Positions 25,406-35,867 are shown, counted from the first letter of the stretch. The stretch is DNA of 64,000 bases from Phocaeicola faecium (GCF_014837055.1 NZ_JACSPQ010000002.1:186001-250000), one strand, 5' to 3'. Notes: a model not told the origin generated them from the letters alone. Translations and numbers: made by a program.

Positions 25406-27733
25406 ATGAAACTGAGTAAGAGAATAAAAATAGGTGTGGGATTGCTTTTGTTTCCCTGCCTGCTCAACGCTGAAAACCTGACACAATACGTCAGGCCATT
25501 GGTGGGGACAGACGGATACGGCAATGTATATCCCGGTGCGCAGATTCCTTTCGGGGGAATCCAAATCAGTCCGGATACCGATTCGAAATTTTATGATGCG
25601 GCTGCCGGTTATAAGTATAACCATACTTCCATATTGGGTTTCAGCCTGACTCACTTGAGCGGGACAGGTATTCCGGATTTGGGAGACTTTCTTTTCATCC
25701 CCGGAACGGGTGAAATGAAACTTGACCCCGGCACACGCGAGCATCCCGACGACGGTTACCGTTCGCGCTACTCGCATGACAGAGAATGGGCATCGCCTAA
25801 CTATTATGCGGTAGAATTGGATGATTATGGAGTAAAAGCCGAGATGACCGCCGGGTTGCGTAGCGGCATGTTCCGTTTCACTTATCCCAAGTCGGAACAA
25901 TCGTTTATCATGATTGACATGAATCATACCCTGTGGCAGAGTTGCGAATGGGCGAACCTGCGGATGGAGAATGATTCAACAATAACCGGCTATAAACTGG
26001 TAAAAGGATGGGGACCCGAACGCCATGTTTATTTTACCGCCGTATTTTCGAAAAAGTTGAAGAACCTGCGCTTCATGCAAGACAAGAAGCCGGTGATTTA
26101 TAATACTTCCCGCTTTCGGAGCAGTTACGAGGCTTGGGGGAAGAACCTGATGGCATGTATCTCTTTTGATACCCAAGAAGGCGAGACCGTGACGGTGAAA
26201 ACAGCTGTCTCGGCAGTCAGCACCGCCGGAGCACGCGGAAACCTGCGCGAACTGGACGGCATGACCTTTGATGCTTTGAAAGCAAAAGGCGTGGCCCTTT
26301 GGGAAGAAGAGTTAGGAAAATATCAGCTGACAGGCGACCGCAAGACGAAAGAAACTTTTTATACATCGGCTTATCACGCCGCTCTTCATCCGTTTGTCTT
26401 TCAAGATTCAGACGGGCAATTCCGCGGGCTGGATAAGAATATCGAGAAAGCAGAAGGCTTTACAAACTATACCACCCTGTCGTTGTGGGACACGTATCGC
26501 GCCTTGCATCCGTGGTTTAACTTGGTGCATCAGGATGTAAATGCGGATATTGCCAACTCCATGCTGGCACATTATGACAAGAGTGTGGAACGGATGCTTC
26601 CGATTTGGTCGTTCTACGGAAACGAAACATGGTGTATGATAGGTTATCACGCCGTGTCGGTATTGGCAGATATGATAGTAAAAGGAGTGAAAGGCTTTGA
26701 TTACGAACGGGCTTACGAAGCAATGAAAACCACGGCAATGAACGAACATTTCGATTGTCTGCCTGAATACCGTGCAAACGGTTACGTACCTTTCGATAAA
26801 GAAGCCGAATCTGTCTCTAAGACTTTGGAATATGCTTACGATGATTATTGCATCGCACAAGCGGCAAAAGCGTTGGGAAAAACGGACGATTACCACTACT
26901 TCCTGAACCGTTCGCTTTCATACCAGACGTTGATTGACCCGGAAACAAAGTACATGCGGGGTAGGGATACGCAAGGTAACTGGCGTACGCCCTTCAGTCC
27001 GATAGCTTATCAGGGACCGGGCTCGGTAAACGGATGGGGCGACATAACCGAAGGTTTTACGATGCAGTATACATGGTACGTGCCTCACGATGTACAGGGA
27101 TACATCAATCTGGCTGGGAAGAAGCTCTTTCAGAAACGGTTGGATGAACTCTTTACGGTAGAATTACCCGATGACATCCCCGGTGCTCACGATATTCAAG
27201 GACGTATTGGAGGTTACTGGCACGGCAACGAGCCCTGTCACCACATAGCCTACCTCTATAACTATTTAGGACAGCCGTGGAAATGCCAGAAGTGGATACG
27301 CGAAATCGCATCCCGTTTTTACGGAAACGAACCGGGGTCTTTGAGCGGAAACGACGACTGTGGACAGATGTCGGCATGGTATATGTTCAACTGTCTTGGT
27401 TTTTATCCGGTAGCCCCCTCTTCGAATGTGTATAACATCGGTTCGCCGTGTGCCGCAGGTTTGACCTTAACCCTAAGTAACGGTAAGCAAATCAGGATGA
27501 CCACCGAAAACTGGTCGGCAACCAACGTTTATGTCAAAGAATTGTTGGTAAACGGAAAGAAATACAGCAAATCTTATCTGACGTACGATGACATAAAAAA
27601 CGGGGTTGAATTACATTTCGTAATGAGCGAAAAGCCCAATTACAAACGTGGCATTTCGAAAGAAGATATTCCTCAGTCTATTTCTTTGCCGGGAAAAACA
27701 GCTTTATATAAGAAACAGAGTGTTAATCGTTAA
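25406..27733 (+). CDS. GH92 alpha-mannosidase family enzyme (PUL1, second copy)
   Basis: A 775-residue GH92 protein with signal peptide 1-22 (ending LLNAE). Motifs: RPLVGTDGYGNVYPGAQ, GFSLTHLSGTG, LWDTYRALHP, the acid Glu549 in ITEGFTMQYTWYVPHD, HGNEPCHH and GNDDCGQMSAWY. Unlike the other copies it has EGFTM in place of EGNSW-like context and Cys for Ser in the HGNEP motif, so its subsite may differ. It starts 2 nt after the BSP gene and precedes SusC by 34 nt. Confidence 0.92.
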   Translation: MKLSKRIKIGVGLLLFPCLLNAENLTQYVRPLVGTDGYGNVYPGAQIPFGGIQISPDTDSKFYDAAAGYKYNHTSILGFSLTHLSGTGIPDLGDFLFIPGTGEMKLDPGTREHPDDGYRSRYSHDREWASPNYYAVELDDYGVKAEMTAGLRSGMFRFTYPKSEQSFIMIDMNHTLWQSCEWANLRMENDSTITGYKLVKGWGPERHVYFTAVFSKKLKNLRFMQDKKPVIYNTSRFRSSYEAWGKNLMACISFDTQEGETVTVKTAVSAVSTAGARGNLRELDGMTFDALKAKGVALWEEELGKYQLTGDRKTKETFYTSAYHAALHPFVFQDSDGQFRGLDKNIEKAEGFTNYTTLSLWDTYRALHPWFNLVHQDVNADIANSMLAHYDKSVERMLPIWSFYGNETWCMIGYHAVSVLADMIVKGVKGFDYERAYEAMKTTAMNEHFDCLPEYRANGYVPFDKEAESVSKTLEYAYDDYCIAQAAKALGKTDDYHYFLNRSLSYQTLIDPETKYMRGRDTQGNWRTPFSPIAYQGPGSVNGWGDITEGFTMQYTWYVPHDVQGYINLAGKKLFQKRLDELFTVELPDDIPGAHDIQGRIGGYWHGNEPCHHIAYLYNYLGQPWKCQKWIREIASRFYGNEPGSLSGNDDCGQMSAWYMFNCLGFYPVAPSSNVYNIGSPCAAGLTLTLSNGKQIRMTTENWSATNVYVKELLVNGKKYSKSYLTYDDIKNGVELHFVMSEKPNYKRGISKEDIPQSISLPGKTALYKKQSVNR

Positions 27734-27767
27734 CCCTTTAGTTATTAACCTTTAATGTAATAAAAAT

Positions 27768-30700
27768 ATGAAAACAAAACTCTTGGTGCATTCCATGAAG
27801 GGGATGCACTACAAATCCTTAGCGGCTATGTTGGTTTGTGGCAGTTTAGGAACATCTTTTGCTGCCGGATGGAGTTCTCCTGCTGAAATGTCTTTACCGG
27901 CAACAAAAATTGTGCAGCAGGCTCGTACTGTAACAGGTGTGGTACTGGATAAGGAAAACGTTCCGATTATTGGAGCTACGGTTGTTGTGGAAGGTACATC
28001 AACAGGAGTGATAACTGATTTGGATGGAAAGTATTCGATAGATGTACCGGCAGGTAAGCATAAATTGCAAGTTTCTTATATCGGCTATTCAACTGTAAGT
28101 GTAGACGTCAGTTCTCGCTCAACGGTCAATGTTACGCTGTTTGAAGAAGCTATTAATATGCAAGAAGTTGTTGTGGTTGGTTATAATACGGTAAAAAGAA
28201 GTCAGCTGACCGGTGCGGTAGATATGGTAAAAAGTGAAAAAATAGCCGATCAAACTTCTGCAACATTGGAAGACCGTTTGCAGGGAAAAGTTGCCGGCTT
28301 GATGATTTCTACCGGATCTGGACAGCCGGGAACAGCCGATGTTAAGATTCGTATTCGTGGTACAGGTTCAATCAATGGCTCCAATACACCTCTTTATATT
28401 TTAGACGGAGTGATGATTGAAGCGGCTCAGTTTGCTTCGTTGAATGCTGATGATATCGCTGATATTCAAGTGCTGAAAGATGCTTCGGCGACGGCCATTT
28501 ACGGTTCGCGCGGCTCTAATGGTGTGATTGTGATAACCAGTAAAAGAGGAAAGGAAGGACGTACACAAGTAAACTATAATCTGAAATTAGGGACTTCTAT
28601 CATGCGCGGGTTAAAGAATCGGATGATGACAGGGGCTGAAAATATATTGTATCAAACTTATTGCGCAGAACAGAATCCGGACTCCAATCAATATCCGTTA
28701 ATGCATTTGCTTAGTCTTGAAATGAAAGAACAGCAAGGTACGATTACCGCAAGTGAGTTGGCAGAATTGGATGCCGGACGTGACCGTTTGGCTACGGCTC
28801 GTGCTACGGATACTGATTATTTGGACCTGATGACACAAAACGGTTTCTCTATGGAACATAATGTGTCGGTTAACGGAGGTAATGAAAAAACTAAATTTTA
28901 TGTATCCGGTTCTTTCTTGAAGCAAGATGGTATCTTAAAAGAATCGGGTCTGACCCGTTATTCCGGACGTTTTAATTTAGACCATAAGATTAGTCGGGTT
29001 TTCGATTTCGGTGTAAGTGCCAACATCGGTTATTCAGATACCAAGTTATCCGACCCTGATTATGATGAAAGTGGTAATAGACAGAGCTGGATGAATCCGT
29101 GGTTTACTACCTATCTGGCTTATCCGTATGAAGATCCCGATAATTGGTTTAATGGGGATAATCCGACGCTGATAACTAAGTATTATCACCGTAAAAAAGG
29201 TTTGTTGCGTTTGGTTGGTTCTGCTTATCTGAATATTCATATAACGGATTGGTTACGGTTTAAAACTAATTTCGGTATGGATTACTATGGACGGAAAACA
29301 ACAAGTACATTAGACCGTGAGCACCCGAAGGCTGTTTCTAATCACGGATATATGTCACAAGCTACTTCAGATATGCGCCGCTATACTTGGACTAATACCT
29401 TGAATTTTGTACAGACATTTAACGATATTCACTCTTTGTCTGGTGTCGCAGGATTCGAATTATATGATGGTGTGTATTCTGCTTTTAATCAAACAGGATA
29501 TGATTTAGACCCATTTATGATGGATTCGCCGGCTGGTATTGGAGATAAGACTGGAGCATCGGATAATCCGCCTACTATCGGAGGAAGTAAAACGCATAGT
29601 AACTTGATGTCATTCTTCACTCAATGGAATTATACTTTGAAAGACCGATATAATTTCTCTGCAAGTGTGCGTTACGATGAGTCTTCTAAATTTATAGGAA
29701 GCAATAAAGGTGCAGCATTCTGGTCTGTCGGAGCTGCTTGGGATATCAGTAAAGAAGATTTCATGAGCCGTTTTGAGAAAATCAATCAGTTGAAAGTGCG
29801 TGCCAGTTATGGTACAACCGGTAATCAGGATGGTATCAGTGATTTCGGGACATTTAACGGATATTCTAAAACTTCGTATAATGGAATTTCGGGATATTAT
29901 CACAGCGTTTTGGGTAATGCCGACTTGAAATGGGAAACCTCTGAGCAATTTGATCTGGGAGCCGATTTACGCATGTTTGATAGCCGTTTGAATGTTTCGG
30001 CAGATTTCTATATAAAGAATACAAGAGATTTGTTGATGGATAAGAAAATTTCGCAGACATCCGGTTTTAGTGAAATAAAAACAAATGCCGGTTCTATTCG
30101 CAATACAGGTATTGAATTGTCAATAAGCGGAACACCTATCCGTACGGCAGACTTTGAATGGAATATCGGAGCTAATATTACGTATAATAAGAATCAGATT
30201 ACCGACTTGGGTACATGGGCTAATGAAGATAACAAATTTGTGAATGGAGATTATTTGTATGAAGTTGGCAAACCTTTGGGTACATGGTACATGGTAGAAT
30301 GGGCAGGAGTAAATCCGGAAACGGGTGAAGTATGGTTCTATGATCAAAAAGGCGGAAAAACCGAAGATATTTCACAAGCACCCTTTGTTGATAAGTTTAA
30401 ATCATCAGAAGTTCCTGTATTCGGCGGTTTTGATACCAATCTTACCTATAAAGGTATTTCGCTTTCGGCAAGTTTCACTTATGCCTTGAACTACTATATT
30501 ATGAATGCTACCCGCTGGTATGTGGATAATCATAATTTCAATGGTAATAAGCCTGCATACATGCTGAATATGTGGCGCAAACCGGGTGATATAACTACAG
30601 TACCCCGGTTCGACACCCAGAACAATCCGAGTCCGTGGGCTTCTCAGTTCTTGGAAGATGCCTCATTCTTGCGCTTGAAAACATTACGTTTGTCATGGAC

Positions 30701-30884
30701 ACCTTCGCATAAACTGTTAGAGAAGCAGAAATTATTCCAGTCTATTAGCTTGTTCTGTCAGGGAGAAAACTTGTTTACTGTGACCGGATATTCGGGAATG
30801 GACCCTGAAGTTAGCGGTGATACAGATTATATGTCTTATCCTACTCCGATATCTGTAACTTTTGGAGTAAACATTAATTTCTAA
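27768..30884 (+). CDS. susC: SusC/RagA-type TonB-linked outer-membrane transporter (PUL1)
   Basis: A 1038-residue importer for oligosaccharides bound by its SusD partner. It has a long N-terminal export segment (to about 33), a carboxypeptidase-D regulatory-like domain at about 55-137, a TonB box NMQEVVVVGY near 139, a plug (DRLQGKVAGLMIS, IRIRGTGSINGSN, LKDASATAIYGSRGSNGVI) and a barrel ending in PISVTFGVNINF. No STN domain is present, so it is not of the sigma/anti-sigma signalling type. susD follows by 21 nt. Confidence 0.95.
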   Translation: MKTKLLVHSMKGMHYKSLAAMLVCGSLGTSFAAGWSSPAEMSLPATKIVQQARTVTGVVLDKENVPIIGATVVVEGTSTGVITDLDGKYSIDVPAGKHKLQVSYIGYSTVSVDVSSRSTVNVTLFEEAINMQEVVVVGYNTVKRSQLTGAVDMVKSEKIADQTSATLEDRLQGKVAGLMISTGSGQPGTADVKIRIRGTGSINGSNTPLYILDGVMIEAAQFASLNADDIADIQVLKDASATAIYGSRGSNGVIVITSKRGKEGRTQVNYNLKLGTSIMRGLKNRMMTGAENILYQTYCAEQNPDSNQYPLMHLLSLEMKEQQGTITASELAELDAGRDRLATARATDTDYLDLMTQNGFSMEHNVSVNGGNEKTKFYVSGSFLKQDGILKESGLTRYSGRFNLDHKISRVFDFGVSANIGYSDTKLSDPDYDESGNRQSWMNPWFTTYLAYPYEDPDNWFNGDNPTLITKYYHRKKGLLRLVGSAYLNIHITDWLRFKTNFGMDYYGRKTTSTLDREHPKAVSNHGYMSQATSDMRRYTWTNTLNFVQTFNDIHSLSGVAGFELYDGVYSAFNQTGYDLDPFMMDSPAGIGDKTGASDNPPTIGGSKTHSNLMSFFTQWNYTLKDRYNFSASVRYDESSKFIGSNKGAAFWSVGAAWDISKEDFMSRFEKINQLKVRASYGTTGNQDGISDFGTFNGYSKTSYNGISGYYHSVLGNADLKWETSEQFDLGADLRMFDSRLNVSADFYIKNTRDLLMDKKISQTSGFSEIKTNAGSIRNTGIELSISGTPIRTADFEWNIGANITYNKNQITDLGTWANEDNKFVNGDYLYEVGKPLGTWYMVEWAGVNPETGEVWFYDQKGGKTEDISQAPFVDKFKSSEVPVFGGFDTNLTYKGISLSASFTYALNYYIMNATRWYVDNHNFNGNKPAYMLNMWRKPGDITTVPRFDTQNNPSPWASQFLEDASFLRLKTLRLSWTPSHKLLEKQKLFQSISLFCQGENLFTVTGYSGMDPEVSGDTDYMSYPTPISVTFGVNINF

Positions 30885-30905
30885 ACTTGTTAAAATACGA
30901 TTATT

Positions 30906-32276
30906 ATGAAAGCATTATATAAAAGTCTTGTTATTGCAGGCATGATGGCAGGGGTTTCATCTTGTAATTATACGGATTTGACTCCCACAGATCAGATTGA
31001 CGATGGCGCAATTTACAGTTCGGTTTCTTCTTTGGAACAAACTGTAACAGGAGCGTATGGACAGATGTCAATGAAACAGATTGTCCGTGTAACAGCTGTT
31101 TTGTCGGATGATGTCATTAAAGGCGGACAGAATGGTGGTGCAGGAGATGATACATATCAATGGACTTATACGGCTTCTACGGGTGAGCATAATGATATTT
31201 GGTCGAAAGAGTATAGTGTTATAAACCTTGTAAACCGCATTTTGCAAGGTGCAGAAAATGTACCGGCCGAGACTGACGAAGAAATAGCCTCTAAGAACAA
31301 CAGCATAGCTACGGCTAAGGTGTTGAGGGCTTATAACAGTTTGCAGTTGTTGCTGTTTTTCTCTGATATCGAAAATGGCAGTTCTTATGGTATTCCGTAT
31401 GTGAAAACACCTGTTGTGTTAGAAACTCCGGGACGTAACACGGTAGATGAATGTTTTGAGTATATGATTCAAGACTTGACAGAGGCTCGACCGTTATTAG
31501 AACAGGTTGCTCCTGATGACCCGTCGTACGTGTCACAAGCGGCTGTCGATGCTTTACTGGCTCGAATTTATTTGTATAAAAAAGATTACCAGCAAGCGTA
31601 TAAATATGCCGATGATGCGTTAAAACAAAAACCTTTGGCAACGATGAATGAATATGCTGCTATTTGGAGTGACGACAGTGATGTGGATGTAATCTGGAAG
31701 TTAAAACGAATGGTGGGCGAAGAAACCATCGGTACGATTTTCTGGAGTGCAGATAACAGTAGTGCGTTCGAACCTTCACCGGAACTGATAGCCGATTACA
31801 CTCCGGAAGATATCCGTTTGGGCATTTTTATTGGCGACGGGGTAGATCGTGACGGAGTTCCTGTCAAGCGTGTAAATAAATATAAAGGAACTGAATCGAA
31901 CGTAGGGCTGGCAGACGAAAAGATACTTCGTTCTTCTGAAATGCAGTTGATTAAAGCGGAAGCCATTGCACATACAGATTTGAGCGAAGCGAATACTTTG
32001 TTAAACGAGTTGCGTAAAGAGCGTATCGAGGGTTGGACAGACGCTAACTACGGTACACTTGATGAGTTTATGGAAGAATTGCTGTTAGAGCGTCGCCGGG
32101 AATTATGTTATGAAGGACACCGTTTCTTTGATATGCGTCGTTTCGGCAAATCGCTGTATAAACCGGTTATCAAGAAAACTCTTGATGTAGGCAACTTCCG
32201 TTGGCTGATGCCTATTCCGTTGTCTGAATTGCAGGGTAATGCAGTAATAGCCGATCAGCAGAATCCGGGGTATTAA
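30906..32276 (+). CDS. susD: SusD/RagB-family glycan-binding lipoprotein (PUL1)
   Basis: A 456-residue surface lipoprotein that caps the SusC pore and binds glycan. The lipobox is GVSSC near residue 20. Helical TPR-type segments (AKVLRAYNSLQLLLF, AAVDALLARIYLYKKDYQQAYKYADDAL) and the C-terminal ERRRELCYEGHRFFDMRRFG block are diagnostic. It is the last gene of PUL1, followed by a strong terminator. Confidence 0.94.
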   Translation: MKALYKSLVIAGMMAGVSSCNYTDLTPTDQIDDGAIYSSVSSLEQTVTGAYGQMSMKQIVRVTAVLSDDVIKGGQNGGAGDDTYQWTYTASTGEHNDIWSKEYSVINLVNRILQGAENVPAETDEEIASKNNSIATAKVLRAYNSLQLLLFFSDIENGSSYGIPYVKTPVVLETPGRNTVDECFEYMIQDLTEARPLLEQVAPDDPSYVSQAAVDALLARIYLYKKDYQQAYKYADDALKQKPLATMNEYAAIWSDDSDVDVIWKLKRMVGEETIGTIFWSADNSSAFEPSPELIADYTPEDIRLGIFIGDGVDRDGVPVKRVNKYKGTESNVGLADEKILRSSEMQLIKAEAIAHTDLSEANTLLNELRKERIEGWTDANYGTLDEFMEELLLERRRELCYEGHRFFDMRRFGKSLYKPVIKKTLDVGNFRWLMPIPLSELQGNAVIADQQNPGY

Positions 32277-32299
32277 TTAAGTAGGTGGTTTTTATTGTT

Positions 32300-32335
32300 C
32301 GGGCGGTCTGTATATCAGGTCGCCCGATTTTTTTT
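32300..32335 (+). terminator. Rho-independent terminator after PUL1 susD
   Basis: CGGGCG (32300-32305) pairs with CGCCCG (32321-32326), extended inward by G-U pairs and CTG/CAG, and eight Ts follow at 32328-32335. Confidence 0.88.
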
Positions 32336-32415
32336 GTAATTTTTTTCATAAAAGAATGAAGAAAGTAACAGCATTTAAGATGATTATTTTATCCAGCTAT
32401 TTGTTGCCAAAAATG

Positions 32416-32503
32416 CAACCGCTTGTGTTGTCATACACATGCGCTTGTGTCACTGAAAACATCCGCTTGCGTTAAGTAAAACAAGCGGATGTTTTCAGCA
32501 GTC
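32416..32503. repeat. Array E: four 22-nt tandem units, CWW-N4-WWG family
   Basis: Units start at 32416, 32438, 32460 and 32482 with decamers CAACCGCTTG, CATGCGCTTG, CATCCGCTTG and CAAGCGGATG. Units 3 and 4 give a perfect inverted repeat that extends to 17 bp (32453-32469 with 32482-32498). It sits between the susD terminator and the peptidase promoter in the 357-nt gap, which otherwise shows nothing. Confidence 0.85.
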
Positions 32504-32598
32504 TGGATGGGTAAACCGAATTTGCTGAAAATAAGGATATAAATAACAGAAAACCTTGTTTCGACAGGAGTAAGGACAGACTATGTGTGAAGATTTGT

Positions 32599-32606
32599 GT
32601 ATCTTT
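32599..32606 (+). promoter_or_regulatory. Bacteroides-type -7 box (TATCTTTG) of the DPP4-like gene
   Basis: TATCTTTG, 28 nt before the ATG at 32634. It lies inside the upstream in-frame extension from ATG 32583 and so argues against that start. Confidence 0.55.
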
Positions 32607-32633
32607 GTGCATCGGATTTTAAAGTATGAATTA

Positions 32634-35069
32634 ATGAATCTAAAAAAACTATTTTTTACTGTTTTGATTGCAGGCGGAATACTGTATACGCCTTTGATAG
32701 CGCAAGAGCGTTTGCCTGAATATTTGCAGGCGGAAAAATTTACGGGAGCAAAACTGAAGACCATGTTGTTTTCTACTACCGTAGACCCGCATTGGTTTCA
32801 GAAAGGAAATTGCTTCTGGTTTGAGTATAAAACGAGCGAAGGAACTTTCTGGTATGTGGTTAACCCGGCTTCGCGAAGCAAAGAGTTGTTGTTCGACCGC
32901 GATGAGATGGCGGCACAACTGACCGAGATTGTAAAAGACCCGTTCGAGGCGCGTCATTTGCCGATTCGTAACCTGAAAGCGAAGGAAGACGGACGGACGT
33001 TTACTTTCGAGGTGGAGTCTTCGCGCGATGCGAAACCGAAGAAAGATGAAAAGGCGAAGGATAAGAACAAGAAGGAGGTCTTTTATTTCTCTTACGATTA
33101 TCCGACACGTAAATTGACATGGCTGGAAAACGGCGAGGAAGAACCCAAACGTTTGGGATGGGCTTCGGTTTCGCCCGACGGACAGACGGTGGTGTATGCG
33201 AAAGACTGTAACCTGTATCGTATGAGCATTGACGATTATCGCAAGGCGCAGAAGGATGAAAAGGATAGCACGATAGTGGAGGTGCAACTGACTACCGACG
33301 GTACTCCGGATTTCGGGTACGGCATTCCGTACAGCATGTTAAACACTGATACGCTGTGTAACGGCAAACGGAGAGGCGTATGGGGATGCTGGTCGCCCGA
33401 CTCAAAGCATTTCGTAACCATTGTGTCTGACGACCGGGCAGTGAAACCGTTGTGGGTGATTAACTCCGTGGCAGAACCTCGTCCTACGCTGGAAACGTAT
33501 AAATATCAGATGCCGGGCGAAATGGAGGCTCCTGAAGAACATCTGTATTTGTTTGACATGACAGACAACAGCCGTAAGGAGATTAAGGTTTCGGCATGGA
33601 AAAACCAAACCTTAGGCTTGGAGTATAAGCCGTATGAGCAGCGGCAGCGCGACATGGAGTTCATTCCGTCTGTTTGGCAAGGAGATAATAACCGTTTCTT
33701 CCTGACCCGCAGCAGCCGTGACTTGCACCGCATTGATGTTTGTACCTACACCATTGGTCAAGATTCGATTGTTCCCGTGGTGAAAGAGCGAATGAACACC
33801 TATCAGGAAACGAGACCTGTTTATATTTTCAACGGTGGAAAAGAATTTATTCAGTGGAGTGAACGTGACGGATGGGCGCACTTGTATCTGTATGACGACA
33901 GAGGAAACCTGAAAAACCGCATTACGAAAGGTGCATGGCATGTAGAGCGTGTGGTAAAGGTGGATGAATCTGCACGTACCATTTATTTTACGGCAAACGG
34001 CCGCGAGAAAGGGGAGAATCCTTACTATGAACATTTATATAAAGTAAATGCTGACGGGAGCGGACTGAAGCGGCTGACGGAGGGAGATTTCTTCCATCAG
34101 GTAGAGGTAGACGATGAGGCGCGTTTCATCGTGGATAACTATTCGCGGGTAAATACCATCCCCCGTGCCGATTTGATAGACCGAAACGGCAACAAAGTAA
34201 TGACGATTCAAGAAAGCGACTTCTCACAGTTACAGGCAGCCGGTTATCAGTTCCCCGAACTGTTTACGGTAAAAGCTGCCGACGGTGTGACCGACCTTTA
34301 CGGAGTAATGTATAAACCTTATAACTTCGATTCTACCAAAGTATATCCCATCATCGATTACGTTTATCCGGGTCCGCAGGTTGAGGCAGTGTACTATCCG
34401 TTTACCCGCATGAGCGTTCGTACCGACCGCTTGGCTCAGGCAGGTTTCATCGTGATATCGGTAGGTCAACGCGGCGGACATCCCAGCCGTTCCAAATGGT
34501 ATCACAATTATGGTTATGGAAACATGCGCGACTATCCGCTTGCCGATCACAAAGCGGCAGTAGAACAGCTTGCGGCGCGTTATAAGTTTATCGATGTCAA
34601 TAAAGTAGGAATCCACGGACATTCGGGCGGAGGATTTATGTCAACGGCAGCCATCTGTCAGTATCCCGATTTCTATAAAGCCGCAGTTTCGTGTGCCGGA
34701 AATCACGATAACCGTATCTATAACCGCTGGTGGAGCGAAACCCATCACGGAGTAAAAGAAGAAATTTCAGAAAAGGGAGACACGACGTTTGCTTATAAGA
34801 TTGCCACTAATCCGGAAATCGTGAAACAATTGAAAGGCCACCTGATGCTGGTACACGGCGATATAGACAACAATGTACATCCGGGCAATACGATTCGTGT
34901 GGTAAATGCCCTGATTCGTGCCAACAAGCGTTTTGAAATGCTGATTCTGCCCGGACAGCGTCACGGCTTTGGTGATATGGACGAGTATTTTTACTGGAGG
35001 ATGGTTGATTTCTTTTCAGAACATTTGAAAGGTCGTAAAGAATCGTTTGTAGATATACCTCAGCGTTGA
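32634..35069 (+). CDS. S9-family dipeptidyl-peptidase IV-like serine peptidase
   Basis: An 811-residue exported peptidase. Signal peptide 1-23 (MNLKKLFF ... LIAQ), a DPP4-type beta-propeller over about 60-520 and a C-terminal alpha/beta-hydrolase domain. The nucleophile is Ser664 in GHSGGGF; the Asp (HGDIDNNVH) and His (GQRHGFGD) of the triad follow. Family members release dipeptides from peptide N-termini. The ATG at 32634 is chosen over 32583 because the -7 box lies between them and the signal peptide starts there. It has its own promoter and converges on the DUF3332 gene over a shared terminator. Confidence 0.92.
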   Translation: MNLKKLFFTVLIAGGILYTPLIAQERLPEYLQAEKFTGAKLKTMLFSTTVDPHWFQKGNCFWFEYKTSEGTFWYVVNPASRSKELLFDRDEMAAQLTEIVKDPFEARHLPIRNLKAKEDGRTFTFEVESSRDAKPKKDEKAKDKNKKEVFYFSYDYPTRKLTWLENGEEEPKRLGWASVSPDGQTVVYAKDCNLYRMSIDDYRKAQKDEKDSTIVEVQLTTDGTPDFGYGIPYSMLNTDTLCNGKRRGVWGCWSPDSKHFVTIVSDDRAVKPLWVINSVAEPRPTLETYKYQMPGEMEAPEEHLYLFDMTDNSRKEIKVSAWKNQTLGLEYKPYEQRQRDMEFIPSVWQGDNNRFFLTRSSRDLHRIDVCTYTIGQDSIVPVVKERMNTYQETRPVYIFNGGKEFIQWSERDGWAHLYLYDDRGNLKNRITKGAWHVERVVKVDESARTIYFTANGREKGENPYYEHLYKVNADGSGLKRLTEGDFFHQVEVDDEARFIVDNYSRVNTIPRADLIDRNGNKVMTIQESDFSQLQAAGYQFPELFTVKAADGVTDLYGVMYKPYNFDSTKVYPIIDYVYPGPQVEAVYYPFTRMSVRTDRLAQAGFIVISVGQRGGHPSRSKWYHNYGYGNMRDYPLADHKAAVEQLAARYKFIDVNKVGIHGHSGGGFMSTAAICQYPDFYKAAVSCAGNHDNRIYNRWWSETHHGVKEEISEKGDTTFAYKIATNPEIVKQLKGHLMLVHGDIDNNVHPGNTIRVVNALIRANKRFEMLILPGQRHGFGDMDEYFYWRMVDFFSEHLKGRKESFVDIPQR

Positions 35070-35078
35070 GTGAAAGAT

Positions 35079-35112
35079 AAAGGCACGGAGTTCTTGATAG
35101 CCCCGTGCCTTT
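35079..35112. terminator. Bidirectional terminator between the DPP4-like and DUF3332 genes
   Basis: AAAGGCACGG (35079-35088) pairs with CCGTGCCTTT (35103-35112), with A/T tracts at both ends, between two convergent genes. Confidence 0.8.
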
Positions 35113-35130
35113 ATTATGATGAAAAACAGT

Positions 35131-35685
35131 TTATCTTGCAGCGAAAAACAAAGAGTTTCCGGTAGCGCAACGCATGGTTGATAATCCGAATGCATCGGGA
35201 GTAACAGTTACCGGCGTACCGTCTTGCTGTTTATAGGTAATCGTACCGTCTTCGTTCATTGTAATCAGTTCGAAGCTTTGACCTTCAGAAACCGCATTCC
35301 ATGTACGTTTTTCTTGATTGTATACCAAATCAAGCTGTTTTCCTTCTTCACCTTTTTTCGTAATAGTGTAACCGTCTTCGTTTGTACGAACTAAGTATTC
35401 ACCGTTTTCGCCTTCGATGGTTCGCGTCGTACCTACTTCTGCCAACGGGTTAGAACCCGACCAGAATTCGATGGAATTAAGAACGATGATGTCGGCCAAG
35501 TAAGCCACTTCATAAACCGGAATGATGTGGAACGCAAGGAATACGATTTCATTTACGAATTTGTTTCCGATGTTTTGATTCCAATCTTTCAGGCTGCCCC
35601 ATAATCCGAACGAGCCAATACAAGATGAAAACAATACACTTCCACCTAATACGGCACATACCGCCAATCTCTTAGTCTTTTTCAT
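35131..35685 (-). CDS. DUF3332 family lipoprotein
   Basis: A 184-residue protein of the DUF3332 family, function unknown. A basic start (MKKTKR), hydrophobic stretch and LFSSC lipobox near 18-22 predict a lipoprotein. The core has the family pattern GSFGLWGSLKDWNQNIGNKFVNE, a hydrophobic EIVFLAFHIIPVYEVAYLADIIVLN segment and beta-rich C-terminal half. A TAACTTTG box lies 44 nt upstream. It stands alone, divergent from the MFS gene. Confidence 0.88.
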   Translation of the reverse strand: MKKTKRLAVCAVLGGSVLFSSCIGSFGLWGSLKDWNQNIGNKFVNEIVFLAFHIIPVYEVAYLADIIVLNSIEFWSGSNPLAEVGTTRTIEGENGEYLVRTNEDGYTITKKGEEGKQLDLVYNQEKRTWNAVSEGQSFELITMNEDGTITYKQQDGTPVTVTPDAFGLSTMRCATGNSLFFAAR

Positions 35686-35728
35686 AATTTTATAGTTTTG
35701 GTTCTCTGATTCGTGTTTACTTTTCGGA

Positions 35729-35736
35729 CAAAGTTA
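35729..35736 (-). promoter_or_regulatory. Bacteroides-type -7 box (TAACTTTG) of the DUF3332 gene
   Basis: TAACTTTG on the minus strand, 44 nt before the ATG at 35685. No consensus -33 is seen. Confidence 0.5.
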
Positions 35737-35778
35737 GAACTTATTTTGTAATCTGAAAGAAAAAAGGTGAAAAAACAT

Positions 35779-35786
35779 TATCTTTG
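35779..35786 (+). promoter_or_regulatory. Bacteroides-type -7 box (TATCTTTG) of the MFS gene
   Basis: TATCTTTG, 82 nt before the MFS ATG. The nearest upstream TTTG is 30 nt away. Confidence 0.45.
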
Positions 35787-35867
35787 TCTCGTTTTTTTAA
35801 ACAAAAAAGAGATTTCGATAAACAACTTTAGCAAAAATGTTTCTTAATTGATTAAATGTAGAAAAGA

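Noticed and set aside
32583..32633. N-terminal extension of the DPP4-like peptidase
   Set aside because: The -7 box lies within it and the signal peptide starts at 32634.
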